64,000 nucleotides of DNA from Hymenobacter sp. PAMC 26628 (GTDB lineage Bacteria > Bacteroidota > Bacteroidia > Cytophagales > Hymenobacteraceae): NCBI RefSeq assembly GCF_001562275.1, contig NZ_CP014304.1, forward strand, positions 62,001-126,000, given 5' to 3'. Shown here piece after piece: positions 9,675 through 18,580 of this stretch. Numbering within the stretch: position 1 is the stretch's first letter; each line of letters starts with the position of its first letter. The notes beneath the pieces were generated by a model. It did no database searches. It saw only the letters and a list, made by a program, of their open reading frames with translations, and was not told the DNA's origin. The translations under genes were made by a program, and so were the position numbers.

Positions 9675-10361
9675 TTACTCCATCGGCTCGCGCAGGCGGT
9701 AGCCCTGGCCAATCACGGTTTCGAGCAGGGGCGGGGCGGGGGCAAAGTCGCGGTCGAGCTTGCGGCGCAGCTGCGAGATGTGCACCTCAATCACGTTCGA
9801 GCCCATGTCGTACTCCACGTCCCACACCTTCTCGGCGAGGCGGGTTTTCGTCACCACCCGGCCGGCGTTGCGCAGCAGCAAGTCGAGCACCGCAAACTCG
9901 CGGTTGGTAAGGCTTAAGGGGCGGCCGGCGCGCGTCACGGTGCGGCCCAGCGGGTCGAGCACGAGGTCGGCCAGGTGCAGGGCTTCGGCCCCGGCGGGCC
10001 CCGCGGTTTTGCGCCCGATGATGAGCAGGCGGGCCAGCAGCTCGTCGAAGGCGAAGGGCTTGCGCAAGTAGTCAACGGCCCCGGCCTCTAGGCCGCTCAC
10101 AACGTGGCGGGCGTCGGTGAGGGCGCTGAGGATGATGACGGGCACGCTCAGGCCGAACTCGCGCAGGTTGCGCAGCACGTCGAGGCCGCTCTGGCCGGGC
10201 AGCATCAGGTCGAGCAAAATGCAGTCGTAAGGCGTGGCGGCGGCGCGCTCCAGGCCCTCGGGGCCGGTAGCGGCCACGTCGGCCACGTGCCCGGCCTGGG
10301 TGAGGCCCTGCTGGATGAACCCGGCCAGCCGGGCCTCGTCTTCTACGATGAGAATGCGCAT
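9675..10361 (-). CDS. OmpR/PhoB-family response regulator
   Basis: 228 residues. The receiver domain begins MRILIVEDE, with phospho-acceptor Asp51 in LLDLMLPG and Lys101 in LRKPF. The C-terminal winged-helix Trans_reg_C domain has LTNREFAVLDLLL, an EVHISQLRRKLD recognition region and a terminal GQGYRL. It is a DNA-binding partner of the kinase encoded just downstream. ATG 10361 starts exactly at the receiver fold; longer in-frame extensions have no support. The collagen-like secreted protein upstream on the same strand is a candidate target. Confidence 0.93.
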   Translation of the reverse strand: MRILIVEDEARLAGFIQQGLTQAGHVADVAATGPEGLERAAATPYDCILLDLMLPGQSGLDVLRNLREFGLSVPVIILSALTDARHVVSGLEAGAVDYLRKPFAFDELLARLLIIGRKTAGPAGAEALHLADLVLDPLGRTVTRAGRPLSLTNREFAVLDLLLRNAGRVVTKTRLAEKVWDVEYDMGSNVIEVHISQLRRKLDRDFAPAPPLLETVIGQGYRLREPME

Positions 10362-10521
10362 AAAATCAGCCGAATGGCGAGGCAAAGTGGGAGTTATGCA
10401 AACCCAAAAAACGGCGCGGAGCTGGGGCCCCGCGTCGTTGAAAAGAATTGAAAATGGGGAGTCGTCCACCTTAGGCCGCCAGCTGAGCACGACGGTCTGA
10501 GGACTTTTCAACTATTAATTC

Positions 10522-11397
10522 CTAGCGCACCAAGTACTTGGTGCCGCCCAGCGTCAGGGTTTCGGCGTGTACTACGCGGGCGGGGTTGGTGGTGGCCAAC
10601 GCCTCGCCGGCGCGGGCAGTGCGCACCGCGCCGGTGGCTTCGAGGCTGGCCCCCACGGTGAGCTTATCGGCCAGCTGCTCCACGGCGACGGGCGAAAGCT
10701 GGAGCACGGTTTGGTCGCTCAACACCAGGCTGCGCACGCGGCCGTTGGGGCCCCGGCGCAGCTCGCGCACGGTGCCGCGCACGGTGGCGCTGGTTTCGGT
10801 GGGCGGGGTGGCGGGCGGCGTGGGCCGGGCGTCGGCCACGGTTTGGCTGCCGCTGGTCAGGCTCACGAAGTGGAAGTGGTTGCGGCCGTCGGGCCCAGCC
10901 TGGCGGAAGCCGCTCACCGTCACGGCGCTACCGGCCTTGGCGGCGGCTAGCAACTGCTGGCCCAGGTGGCGCGGAAAGTGCACGGTGTCGGCCGGGGCCC
11001 CGCCGTCGGCGCGCAGCACAAAGGCGTCGTACACCCGCTCGTCGTTCAGGGCCTGGTAGGTTGTCAGGGTGCCGCGCACATCAGTCAGCACCTGCACTTG
11101 GCCGCCGCGCGGGCCGCCGGGACCGGGACCGGGACCACCCTTGCGGCCGCGCGGGCCCTTAGGGCCTGGGCCGCCCGGGCCTTCCGGGCCGGCATGGGGG
11201 CCCCCGGGGCGCTGCGGGCCGGCCGGGCCGCCCACGGGCGGGGCCAGTGGGGCGGGGGGCGGGGTGGCCGCAGCGGCGGTGCGGGGACCGTTTTTGGCCG
11301 ATTTAGTTTTGGTCTTCACGACCGTTTGTTGAGCTTGGGCGGTGCCGGCGAAAATCAGGGCGGCTAGGAGGGCAGTGGAAGCAAATAGGTTGCGCAT
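10522..11397 (-). CDS. Secreted protein with collagen-like Gly-Pro-rich segment
   Basis: 291 residues with a clear signal peptide (MRNLFASTALLAALIFAGTAQAQ). Residues 45-100 are a Pro/Gly/Arg stretch with irregular Gly-X-Y repeats (GPQRPGGP, GPKGPRGRKGGP). Two similar small beta domains follow, one around VRGTLTTYQALN and one around VRGTVRELRRGPNG, each possibly an OB-fold-type unit of about 70-80 residues. I do not recognise the family. Its position 160 bp upstream of the response regulator on the same strand suggests a link with that signalling system, perhaps as periplasmic accessory or target. The function is unknown. Confidence 0.7.
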   Translation of the reverse strand: MRNLFASTALLAALIFAGTAQAQQTVVKTKTKSAKNGPRTAAAATPPPAPLAPPVGGPAGPQRPGGPHAGPEGPGGPGPKGPRGRKGGPGPGPGGPRGGQVQVLTDVRGTLTTYQALNDERVYDAFVLRADGGAPADTVHFPRHLGQQLLAAAKAGSAVTVSGFRQAGPDGRNHFHFVSLTSGSQTVADARPTPPATPPTETSATVRGTVRELRRGPNGRVRSLVLSDQTVLQLSPVAVEQLADKLTVGASLEATGAVRTARAGEALATTNPARVVHAETLTLGGTKYLVR

Positions 11398-11540
11398 GGC
11401 AGTAGGATGGGGTAAGGAAGAAATAAGGGGGCGTCGACCCGGCTCCGGTTACCTTTTCGACGCTACAAAATTTCTATCGCGCCCTGAAGCCGGGCTGAGC
11501 CGGATATTAATTTTTCTTCAGGCCCCCAAGGTGCCTTCGC

Positions 11541-11915
11541 TCACCACTTCTTAAAGATGACGTACACCGCTGCCACCAGCAGCACGAAGCCCGCCAGGTG
11601 GTTCCAGCCCAGCTTGTCGGTTTTGAACACGAACACTGTGCAGAGCGTGAACACCGCCAGCGTCACCACTTCCTGAATCACCTTGAGCTGGAACAGCCCG
11701 AACGGCCCGCCGTTTTCCTCAAACCCCAGGCGGTTGGCCGGCACCTGAAAAATGTATTCGAACAGGGCCAGCCCCCAGCTCACCATGATGACGCCGAACA
11801 GCCCTAATTTAGCAAACCAGGCCATCTTTTTGAACAAGTGCAGGTGCCCGTACCAGGCAAACGTCATGAACAAATTGGAGATGGTGAGGAGCACAATGGC
11901 GTAAACCCCGCGCAT
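11541..11915 (-). CDS. DMT-family / DUF486 small membrane protein
   Basis: 124 residues with four predicted hydrophobic helices: VYAIVLLTISNLFMTFAWY, FGVIMVSWGLALFEYIF, VVTLAVFTLCTVFVF, and HLAGFVLLVAAVYVIF. The order and the motifs FMTFAWYGHL, SWGLALFEY and PANRLG match the DUF486 (DMT superfamily) proteins, which are conserved inner-membrane proteins of unknown substrate. Its length is typical. It is a single gene diverging from the potassium channel gene. Confidence 0.85.
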   Translation of the reverse strand: MRGVYAIVLLTISNLFMTFAWYGHLHLFKKMAWFAKLGLFGVIMVSWGLALFEYIFQVPANRLGFEENGGPFGLFQLKVIQEVVTLAVFTLCTVFVFKTDKLGWNHLAGFVLLVAAVYVIFKKW

Positions 11916-12068
11916 AAGAATAAAGGAAAAATGAAGAGAAAAGCGTGCTAAAGCCGCGGCTTTTCTCCTACGAAAAGCGGGGCTTGGCGGCCGAAGTTTA
12001 GGGCCCCGGCGCGGGCAGGTGCGGCCCGGGGTGGCGTTCTTCGCGGCTCACTTCTCTTTCCGTACGGC

Positions 12069-12977
12069 ATGGCCTCGCTCGACCCCGGCATTGGCGAAAA
12101 GTTTTCGCAGCCCACCCAGCGGGCCATCAACCACGACGGCTCCTTCAACGTGCGGCGGCGCGGCGGCCCGCCTATTCGCGACCCCTACCAGCGGCTGATT
12201 CTGATGCCGTGGGGCCGGTTTTTTCTGGAAGTGGGCGTGTTGTTTGGGGCGCTGAACGCGGCGTTCGCGCTGGCTTACATGGCCTTGGGCCTCGAAGACC
12301 TGCCCGGCGTGGCGGCCCCCCACGGCTGGGGGCAGGACTTTCTGAGCGCGTTGTTTTTTTCCATCCAAACCTTCACCAGCGTGGGCTACGGGCACGTGTA
12401 CCCGGGCAGCAACGGCACCGGGGCCCTCTCCAGCCTGGAGGCGCTGGTGGGCGTGCTCACGTTTGCGCTGGCTACGGGCTTGCTCTACGGGCGGTTTTCG
12501 CGGCCCACGGCGCGCATCTTGTTCAGCCGGGCGGCCATCGTCAGCCGGCGGCCCGACGGCACGCCGTGCCTGCAGTTCCGGGTGGCCAACCGCCGGGCCA
12601 ACATCCTGATTGAGCTCTCGGCGCGGGTCATCGTCAAGTTCACGGACCCCGAAACCCAGAACTTTTCCTACGCCAACGCGGCCCTGGAGCGCGACGCCGT
12701 GAGCTTCCTGCCCCTGACCTGGACGCTGGTGCACGACCTGGGGCCCGGCAGCCCCCTGCACGGCTTGGGCCCCGCCGACTACGCAGCCCGCGACGTGGAA
12801 ATCATCGTCATGCTGAAAGGCTACGACGACACCTTCGCCCAGGACGTGTACGCCCGCAACTCCTATGTTCCCAGCGAAATAACCTGGTACCGCCGCTTCC
12901 GCCGCGCCTACGACGTGGACGAAACCGGCATCGCTGTGGTAGACCTCGACGCGCTGGACGCCACGGAGGAGCTGTAG
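12069..12977 (+). CDS. Inward-rectifier-type potassium channel (KirBac-like)
   Basis: 302 residues. There is an N-terminal slide-helix region (DPYQRLILMPWGRFF), TM1 (FLEVGVLFGALNAAFALAYM), a pore helix and selectivity filter TSVGYGHV (103-110), TM2 (LEALVGVLTFALATGLLYGRF), and a C-terminal cytoplasmic immunoglobulin-like Kir domain (RPDGTPCLQFRVANRRANILIE...VVDLDAL). It conducts K+ as a tetramer in the inner membrane. His replaces the common Asp after GYG. A lone gene, transcribed away from the DUF486 gene. Confidence 0.92.
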   Translation: MASLDPGIGEKFSQPTQRAINHDGSFNVRRRGGPPIRDPYQRLILMPWGRFFLEVGVLFGALNAAFALAYMALGLEDLPGVAAPHGWGQDFLSALFFSIQTFTSVGYGHVYPGSNGTGALSSLEALVGVLTFALATGLLYGRFSRPTARILFSRAAIVSRRPDGTPCLQFRVANRRANILIELSARVIVKFTDPETQNFSYANAALERDAVSFLPLTWTLVHDLGPGSPLHGLGPADYAARDVEIIVMLKGYDDTFAQDVYARNSYVPSEITWYRRFRRAYDVDETGIAVVDLDALDATEEL

Positions 12978-13132
12978 CGCGGGAAGGCGCGGGCGGCCGG
13001 CTTTTTCGGCCCGCTGCCTGCTGCCCATTGTTCGTTGCCGAAAAGCAGGGCCTCGGCATTACCTTTTAGCGCTTGCCGTCCTATGATTACCGGGCAGCTG
13101 GCGGAAGGCCGGTAGCTCGCCCGCTGGGGGCC

Positions 13133-14125
13133 CTATTCCTCGTGCCCGGGCACGCTGCCTGCCGCTGGGGCCGCGGCCGCGTCGGCGGCTTCGCGGGCCA
13201 GGCGCAGCTCCTCCACGGCCGAGGTGGTGCGGGGCAGCTTGTCCAAGTCAGGGGCCCCGGCGTCGACCCAACACGTGTACCAAAACGCGCCGATGAGCCG
13301 GCTGGCGTAGCGCAGCTGCCGCTCCACCTGCCCGCCGAGCCGGGCGTGGTAAGCCCGGCTGAAGTCGCGCGAGTACACGCGCACCGTGGTGGCCCCGCGG
13401 GCCTCGTAGCCGTACTTGCGGTCGGCGGGGAACTTGGCCGTCAGCTCTTTCTCGAACCGCAGCACCGAATCGACGGCGGCGTGGGAGCGGGCCAGGGCCC
13501 CCCAGGCCGCGTCGCCGGGGTGCTCCAGGTACGGCGCGGGCCCCGTGAACAGGTCGTAGTCGGCGGCCAGCAGCTCGGGCAAGCGGCTCTCCCACAGGCC
13601 GTGGATGCCGCGTTGGCCCGTCAGCTGGCCGTTGTAGTTCTGGGTGGCGTGCAGCGGCACGCAGGCATCGGCTACGTAGTGCCCCAGGTCGGCCGAGAGG
13701 CGCAGGATGGCGTCGGCATCCTGGCGCTGGAAGGCAGCGGTGAGCTGGTTTTTCATGGCCGCGATGTTCCAGGGCACAATGCCGTGGCGCAGCAGCGAGT
13801 CCTCGCCGTAGCGGGCCACGGCGTCTTCGTAGCGGCGGGGCAGGCCCCGGCCGTGGGTGCTCAGGCAGCTGTCGCCGTAGCGGTCCACGTCCATGAAGTG
13901 CTTGGCCGCCTCGCCGGGCACCACCGTGCGGCGCGCGTCGGGCCGGGTGGCGTTGGCCGTGATATAATCAATGTGCGCCTTGTAAAAGCCCACCATCTTC
14001 GGCGGCAACGTGTACACCGCCAGCCGGTTCAGCAGCCGGTGCCCAAAAAAGCCCCAGGCCCGCGCCGGCCGGGGCCCCAGCGCGAGCACTAATACCAAGG
14101 ACAATGGCGCGTAGTATTTGGACAT
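13133..14125 (-). CDS. Secreted zinc-dependent phospholipase C / S1-P1 nuclease-like protein
   Basis: 330 residues with a signal peptide ending ARA, so that the mature N-terminus is Trp (WGFFGHRLLNRLAV). That pattern is typical of zinc phospholipase C and S1/P1 nucleases, whose N-terminal Trp binds zinc. Further ligands appear in AKHFMDVDRYG, LGHYVADACVPLHAT and GIHGLWES. It is probably a periplasmic or secreted hydrolase of phospholipid or nucleic acid; the sequence alone does not decide between them. The stop lies close to the end of a spacer shared with the K+ channel gene (convergent). Confidence 0.82.
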   Translation of the reverse strand: MSKYYAPLSLVLVLALGPRPARAWGFFGHRLLNRLAVYTLPPKMVGFYKAHIDYITANATRPDARRTVVPGEAAKHFMDVDRYGDSCLSTHGRGLPRRYEDAVARYGEDSLLRHGIVPWNIAAMKNQLTAAFQRQDADAILRLSADLGHYVADACVPLHATQNYNGQLTGQRGIHGLWESRLPELLAADYDLFTGPAPYLEHPGDAAWGALARSHAAVDSVLRFEKELTAKFPADRKYGYEARGATTVRVYSRDFSRAYHARLGGQVERQLRYASRLIGAFWYTCWVDAGAPDLDKLPRTTSAVEELRLAREAADAAAAPAAGSVPGHEE

Positions 14126-14149
14126 AATTATAGGAGGGCTGGAAAGCAG

Positions 14150-15238
14150 CTACTGGCGGCTGAGCACCGTGAGCAGCGGCCGGTTGAGGTAGAATTGATA
14201 GCGGCCCACCTGCTTGGTTTCCAGCAAGCCGCTGGCCGCCAGTTGGGCCAAGTGCCGAGACGCCGTTTTGTAGTGCACGCCCAGTTCGCGCCCGGCCAGT
14301 ACAGGCGTGGTCACGGGGTGCGCAAACACGTGCTCCGCCAACTCAAACGGCACCTTGCGGTGGCCGCCGGTGCGCAGCTGCTGCTTAAATGCCTGGAGCT
14401 GCTGCATTACGGCCAGCAGGGTGGCCTTCGTCTCCCGGGCTTGCTGGTAAAAGCCTTCGAGCATAAATACCAGAAATTCCAGCCAGTGGCCGCCGGTGGT
14501 GACGCCCGCTAGCAGCCGGTAGTATTCTTGGCGGTGGGCGTTGATGTAGCCGCTGATGAACAGCGTGGGTTGGTTCAGCAGTCCTTGCTGCACCAGCTGC
14601 AACACCATCAAAATGCGGCCCGTGCGACCGTTGCCGTCGCCAAACGGGTGGATGGCCTCGAACTGGTAGTGCCCAATGGCACAACGCAATAAGGGATCAA
14701 AGGCGCTGTCGTCGTCGTTGATGAAACTCTCCCAATTGCCCAGCAGCCGCGGAATGTCCCCGGCATTGGGCGGCGTGAAGATGGCCTGCCGCGTGGCAGA
14801 ATTAATGATGCGGTTGGGCGTGGCGCGGCAGCCAGCCTCCAGCTGCGGCATCAGGCGCTGCTGCACCCCCACGATGAGGCGCGACGACAGCGGCAGGGCC
14901 CCCAGCTGCGCGGTGCCCCAGCGCATGGCTTCCCCGTAGCGCAGCACTTCCTTGTCGGCGTCGCGGCGCTCGGCCTCGGGAAACAGCGCCTGCTGCAACA
15001 CCGATTCTACGCTGGTGTGGATGTTTTCGATGCCCGAACTGGCCACCGATTCCCGGATGATGGCCGGCGAAAGCAACAGCATTGGGTTGGGAATGGCCGC
15101 CGAATACCCCTTCAGCTCGGCCAGCTCCGTGCGGGCCCGCAGCAGCACCCGCAGCAGCGCCGGGTCGTTTTCGCCCACCGGCGGGGGCAGCAGCGGCAAA
15201 TCAAAGGGACAGCTGGGGTCAAAAGCCACGGAACGCAA
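14150..15238 (-). CDS. Fic-domain AMP-transferase with N-terminal inhibitory motif
   Basis: 362 residues. The Fic core motif HPFGDGNGRTGR begins at His197. An inhibitory helix motif of type S-x-x-x-E-N is at residues 67-72 (SSGIEN), N-terminal to the Fic fold, making it a self-inhibited class II Fic protein. The C-terminus (about 290-350) looks like a winged helix (VLAGRELGVHYKTASRHLAQL), so it may bind DNA. It probably AMPylates a protein Tyr/Thr/Ser; the target is unknown. No in-frame ATG exists before the upstream stop, so TTG 15238 (or GTG 15226) is the start. Its promoter region carries GTATGGGA repeats. Confidence 0.88.
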   Translation of the reverse strand: MRSVAFDPSCPFDLPLLPPPVGENDPALLRVLLRARTELAELKGYSAAIPNPMLLLSPAIIRESVASSGIENIHTSVESVLQQALFPEAERRDADKEVLRYGEAMRWGTAQLGALPLSSRLIVGVQQRLMPQLEAGCRATPNRIINSATRQAIFTPPNAGDIPRLLGNWESFINDDDSAFDPLLRCAIGHYQFEAIHPFGDGNGRTGRILMVLQLVQQGLLNQPTLFISGYINAHRQEYYRLLAGVTTGGHWLEFLVFMLEGFYQQARETKATLLAVMQQLQAFKQQLRTGGHRKVPFELAEHVFAHPVTTPVLAGRELGVHYKTASRHLAQLAASGLLETKQVGRYQFYLNRPLLTVLSRQ

Positions 15239-15245
15239 AAGGCTA

Positions 15246-15311
15246 GGTATGGGACGAATTTAATAAAAACTTCCCATACATGGCCTCATATAGCAAATGT
15301 TTTCCCATACC
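15246..15311. promoter_or_regulatory. Candidate operator: three GTATGGGA boxes upstream of fic
   Basis: GGTATGGGA at 15246-15254, its inverted copy TCCCATAC at 15272-15279 and a second inverted copy TCCCATACC at 15303-15311 sit in the AT-rich 84-bp gap before the fic gene. The inverted arrangement suggests a repressor or autoregulator site. The Fic protein has a C-terminal winged helix that could be the reader; this is inference. Confidence 0.45.
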
Positions 15312-15322
15312 TGCCCGGGGCC

Positions 15323-15919
15323 CTACCGCCGCCCAGCGCCCGCGAACTTCATGCGGTAGTCGTGGGCCACGTCGCCTTTGCCGATGCGGGCCAGCTTGCC
15401 CTTGAGCAGCTGCTTCTTAAAGGAAGAGAGCTTGTCGGTGAAAAGCACGCCTTCCAGGTGGTCGTACTCGTGCTGGATAATGCGGGCGTTCATGCCCGTA
15501 AAGCCTTCCTCGTGCACCTGGCGGTTTTCGTCCTCGTAGTGCAGCACGATGTCGGGGCAGCGCTGTACCAGCTCGCGCACCCCGGGAATGCTCAAGCAAC
15601 CTTCCTCGAAGCCCCACTTCTCGCCCGTTTCGCTCACCATCACGGGGTTGAGGAAGGCGCGTTTGATGGCGGGCTCGGCCTCCACGCCCTCGGCAATGTC
15701 TTCCTCGTCTAGCTCCACCATGGGGGTCGAGTCAATCACAAACAGCCGCACGCTCTTGCCGATTTGCGGGGCGGCCAGGCCCACGCCGTGGGCAAAGTAC
15801 ATGGTTTCGAACATGTCGGCGATGAGCGACTGAAGTTCGGCAGCGGGTAAGTCGGCGGGCAGGTTTTTGGCGCGGGCCTTCAGCACGGGGTCGCCGATGG
15901 CAACGATGGGGTGTATCAT
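15323..15919 (-). CDS. def: Peptide deformylase
   Basis: 198 residues. All three deformylase motifs are present: GVGLAAPQIG (45-54), EGCLSIPG (106-113, Cys108 metal ligand) and QHEYDHLEG (149-157, His150, Glu151, His154). It removes the formyl group from N-terminal Met of nascent proteins. The length is typical. It is followed on the same strand by fic and preceded by ruvX, with 60-80 bp spacers. Confidence 0.97.
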   Translation of the reverse strand: MIHPIVAIGDPVLKARAKNLPADLPAAELQSLIADMFETMYFAHGVGLAAPQIGKSVRLFVIDSTPMVELDEEDIAEGVEAEPAIKRAFLNPVMVSETGEKWGFEEGCLSIPGVRELVQRCPDIVLHYEDENRQVHEEGFTGMNARIIQHEYDHLEGVLFTDKLSSFKKQLLKGKLARIGKGDVAHDYRMKFAGAGRR

Positions 15920-15979
15920 CTAAGTAAAACGTTGATAAAGAATTAAAGCAAACAGGGGCGGGGGCCCCGGGGGTTCCGG

Positions 15980-16408
15980 CTAGGCCACGGCCCGGCCCGC
16001 CGGCGACTCCAGAAACGACTGGAGGATGAGGGCCGCGCTCACCCGGTCCACGGTGGCCTTGTCGCGGCGGGCCTTTTGGCCCAGGCCCCCGGCCAGCATG
16101 GCCGCGTGGGCCATGCGCGAGGTGAATCGCTCGTCGATTTCGTGGACGGGCACGTCGGGCAGCTCCTTGCGCAGGCGGCGCAGCAGGCCCACCACGGCGC
16201 TGGTCACGTCGGTGGGCTCGTTGAGCAGCGTGCGCGGCATGCCCACCACAATGGCCGCCAGCGGCTCGCGCCGGTGGTAGGCCAGCACGTAGGCCAGCAA
16301 ATCTTGGCTGTGGATGGTGTCGAGCGGCGAGGCGATGATGCGGCTGGGGTCCGTCACGGCCAGCCCCACGCGCTTGTTGCCGTAATCGATGGCGAGGATG
16401 CGGCCCAC
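15980..16408 (-). CDS. ruvX: Putative Holliday junction resolvase RuvX/YqgF
   Basis: 142 residues. N-terminal GRILAIDYGNKRVGLAVTDP is the signature of the RNase H-like YqgF fold with its first catalytic Asp; VGMPRTL and DERFTSRMA are the next conserved blocks, and a final acidic residue lies in RDKATVDRVSAALIL. YqgF proteins act in pre-16S rRNA 5' processing and/or Holliday junction resolution. The start is GTG at 16408, fixed by the MGRILAID motif. A -7 element TATCTTTG lies 53 nt upstream. Confidence 0.94.
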   Translation of the reverse strand: MGRILAIDYGNKRVGLAVTDPSRIIASPLDTIHSQDLLAYVLAYHRREPLAAIVVGMPRTLLNEPTDVTSAVVGLLRRLRKELPDVPVHEIDERFTSRMAHAAMLAGGLGQKARRDKATVDRVSAALILQSFLESPAGRAVA

Positions 16409-16780
16409 GGCAAAAGAAAATAAAACGAAAGCAAAAATTGGCGCCGACCCTGGCGCCCGCGCAAAGATACGGCCGCCGCCAGGCCCAGGCCGCCCCGCGG
16501 CGCGCCCCGCGTGAGTAATATTGCGGACTACAATTTATTGTAAAAATTATATTTAATTTTATTCACGGCAATGTGCAATTGAAATTATTTGGCTGTTAAA
16601 TTAGTATTTAAATAAGCTTAAAATGACTGAAAAAAGGTATTTTTCGTCATTTTCCACATATTTAACTATGTTCGATCAAAACCCATTTTTTTGGAAGCGT
16701 ATCATGGAAAAATTTAATTAATTTTGAATACTCGTCCTGCGTTGTCAGCGGCGCAATGGTCTTTACTTCGTTCTGCCGCA
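16409..16780. other. AT-rich divergent spacer between ruvX and ctpA
   Basis: About 370 bp. The ruvX -7 element TATCTTTG is at 16462-16469 (minus strand). From about 16510 to 16730 the sequence is markedly AT-rich, in contrast to its surroundings. A hairpin at 16620-16654 pairs AAAATGAC/GTCATTTT and GAAAAA/TTTTTC, an operator or leader-RNA candidate for the protease gene. No ORF of interest was seen. Confidence 0.5.
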
Positions 16781-18448
16781 ATGGCTTTCTCCCCGCTCTT
16801 CCGTGCTTCTTCGCGCCCCGCCGGGGCCCGCCGCGCCGGGCTGCGCGGGGCGGTGCTGGTGGCGCTGGCGTTCGGCAGCGGCCTGCTAATTTCCAACAAC
16901 CCGTTCCGGCCCTCCAGCACCAACCCCGACGCCACGGCCCGCGGCTACCTGCGCTTCAAGGAAGTGCTGAGCTACGTGGACCGCGACTACGTGGACTCGG
17001 TGAACACCGAGGGCTTGGCCGACTACGCCACGGCCCAAATGCTGGAGCGCCTCGACCCGCACTCGGTGTACATTCCGGCCCCGGAGCGCGAGCAGAACGA
17101 CGTCTTTTTGCAGGGCGACTTCGACGGCGTGGGCCTCGACTTCAACCTCTTTCGCGACACCATGACGGTGGTGGCCCCGCTCGGCGGCGGTGCGGCCGCC
17201 CAGGCCGGCCTGCTGCCCGGCGACCAGGTGCTGCGCGTGGGCGGGCAGGCCGTGTCGGGGGCCCGCCTCACCAACGCCCGCATCGCGCAGCTGCTGCGGG
17301 GCCCCCGCGGCAGCACCATAACCCTGGAGGTGCACCGGCCCGCTTCGGCCCGCACCTTTGCCCTGGCCCTGGTGCGGAGCCGGGTGCCCAACCCGTCCAT
17401 CGACGCCGCTTACCTCATTGACGAGCAGACGGGCTATATCAAAATCAGCCGGTTTGCGGCCACTACTTACGACGACTTCCGGGCCGCGCTGGCCGACTTG
17501 CGCCGTCAGGGCCTTAGCCGCCTCGTGCTCGACCTGCGCGGCAACCCCGGCGGCTACCTCGACCGCGCCACCCGCGTGGCCGACGAGCTGGTGGGCGGCT
17601 CGCGCAAAATCGTGGCCATCGACGGCAAGGGCGACACCTACGACTCGCAGGTGTACGCCAAGGTAGCCGGCGAATTTGAGGAAGGGCCCCTGGCGGTGCT
17701 CGTTGACGAGGGCAGCGCCTCGGCCGCCGAGGTGCTGGCCGGGGCCCTGCAAGACCACGACCGCGCCCTGCTGGTGGGCCGCCGCACCTTCGGCAAGGGC
17801 TTGGTGCAGCAACCCATTGCCCTCAGCGACGGCGGCGAGCTGCGCCTCACCATTGCCCGCTACTACACGCCCAGCGGCCGCTCCATCCAAAAGCCCTACG
17901 GCAGCAGCCGCGCCGAGTACCGCCGCGAGCTGGCCGAGCGCGCCGCCCACGGCGACCTGGCCTCGGCCGACAGCAACCACGTGGCGGGCGGCCTGCGCTT
18001 CCGCACCGACCGCGGCCGGCCGGTGTACGGCGGCGGCGGTATCATGCCCGATGTATTTGTGCCGCGCGACACGCTGGCGTACTCGGCCTACTACACCCGC
18101 TTGCAGGCCCACCACACGCCCCGCGCCCTGGCCCTGGCCTTCTACCAGGCCCACAAAGCCGAGCTGGAAGGCCTGCGCTTCGCCCAGTTCAACGCCACCT
18201 TCCGCGTGAGCGATGCGCAGCTGGGGGCCCTGGCCGCCGCCGCCGCCCGCGACGGTGTGCCCGCCGACCCGGCCGCGCTGCGCCGCTGCGCCGCCTTGCT
18301 CCGCAACCAAATTAAGGCCTACATCGCCCAAAGTGCCTACGGCGAGGTGCCCTACTACACCGTGCTGGGCGCGCACGACGCCGAGCTGCAGCAGGCCCTG
18401 CACGCCCTGGGCGACGGCAGTGCCCAGTTGGCCCTGGCCAGTAAATAA
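16781..18448 (+). CDS. S41 C-terminal processing peptidase (CtpA-type)
   Basis: 555 residues. A membrane anchor or signal segment is at about 22-36 (GAVLVALAFGSGLLI). An S41 N-terminal helical part follows (FKEVLSYVDRDYVDSVN...LDPHSVYI), then a PDZ domain (GVGLDFNLF...GLLPGDQVLRVGG) and the protease core with catalytic Ser in DEGSASAAE (about 312-314) and Lys in RTFGKGLVQ. It is a periplasmic processing protease using a Ser-Lys dyad. ATG 16781 (MAFSPLF) was preferred over an upstream TTG (16724) because it leaves a normal short basic N-terminus. The C-terminal 120 residues are a helical extension common in Bacteroidota members. Confidence 0.92.
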   Translation: MAFSPLFRASSRPAGARRAGLRGAVLVALAFGSGLLISNNPFRPSSTNPDATARGYLRFKEVLSYVDRDYVDSVNTEGLADYATAQMLERLDPHSVYIPAPEREQNDVFLQGDFDGVGLDFNLFRDTMTVVAPLGGGAAAQAGLLPGDQVLRVGGQAVSGARLTNARIAQLLRGPRGSTITLEVHRPASARTFALALVRSRVPNPSIDAAYLIDEQTGYIKISRFAATTYDDFRAALADLRRQGLSRLVLDLRGNPGGYLDRATRVADELVGGSRKIVAIDGKGDTYDSQVYAKVAGEFEEGPLAVLVDEGSASAAEVLAGALQDHDRALLVGRRTFGKGLVQQPIALSDGGELRLTIARYYTPSGRSIQKPYGSSRAEYRRELAERAAHGDLASADSNHVAGGLRFRTDRGRPVYGGGGIMPDVFVPRDTLAYSAYYTRLQAHHTPRALALAFYQAHKAELEGLRFAQFNATFRVSDAQLGALAAAAARDGVPADPAALRRCAALLRNQIKAYIAQSAYGEVPYYTVLGAHDAELQQALHALGDGSAQLALASK

Positions 18449-18580
18449 GTAGGGCCCCGGCGTCGTTGGGGCCCCACCGGCCGGGCGTGGGCGGTGATTA
18501 TGCCGTATTTTTGGGTGTGCTGGATTTCCCGGCAGACTTACGCGTTAAGTTTTAATCAATCAATTATTACCGCTCTTTTT

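Noticed and set aside
12048..13028. 326-residue minus-strand frame opposite the Kir channel
   Set aside because: Gly/Val/His/Arg-rich shadow of an intact, motif-bearing channel gene.
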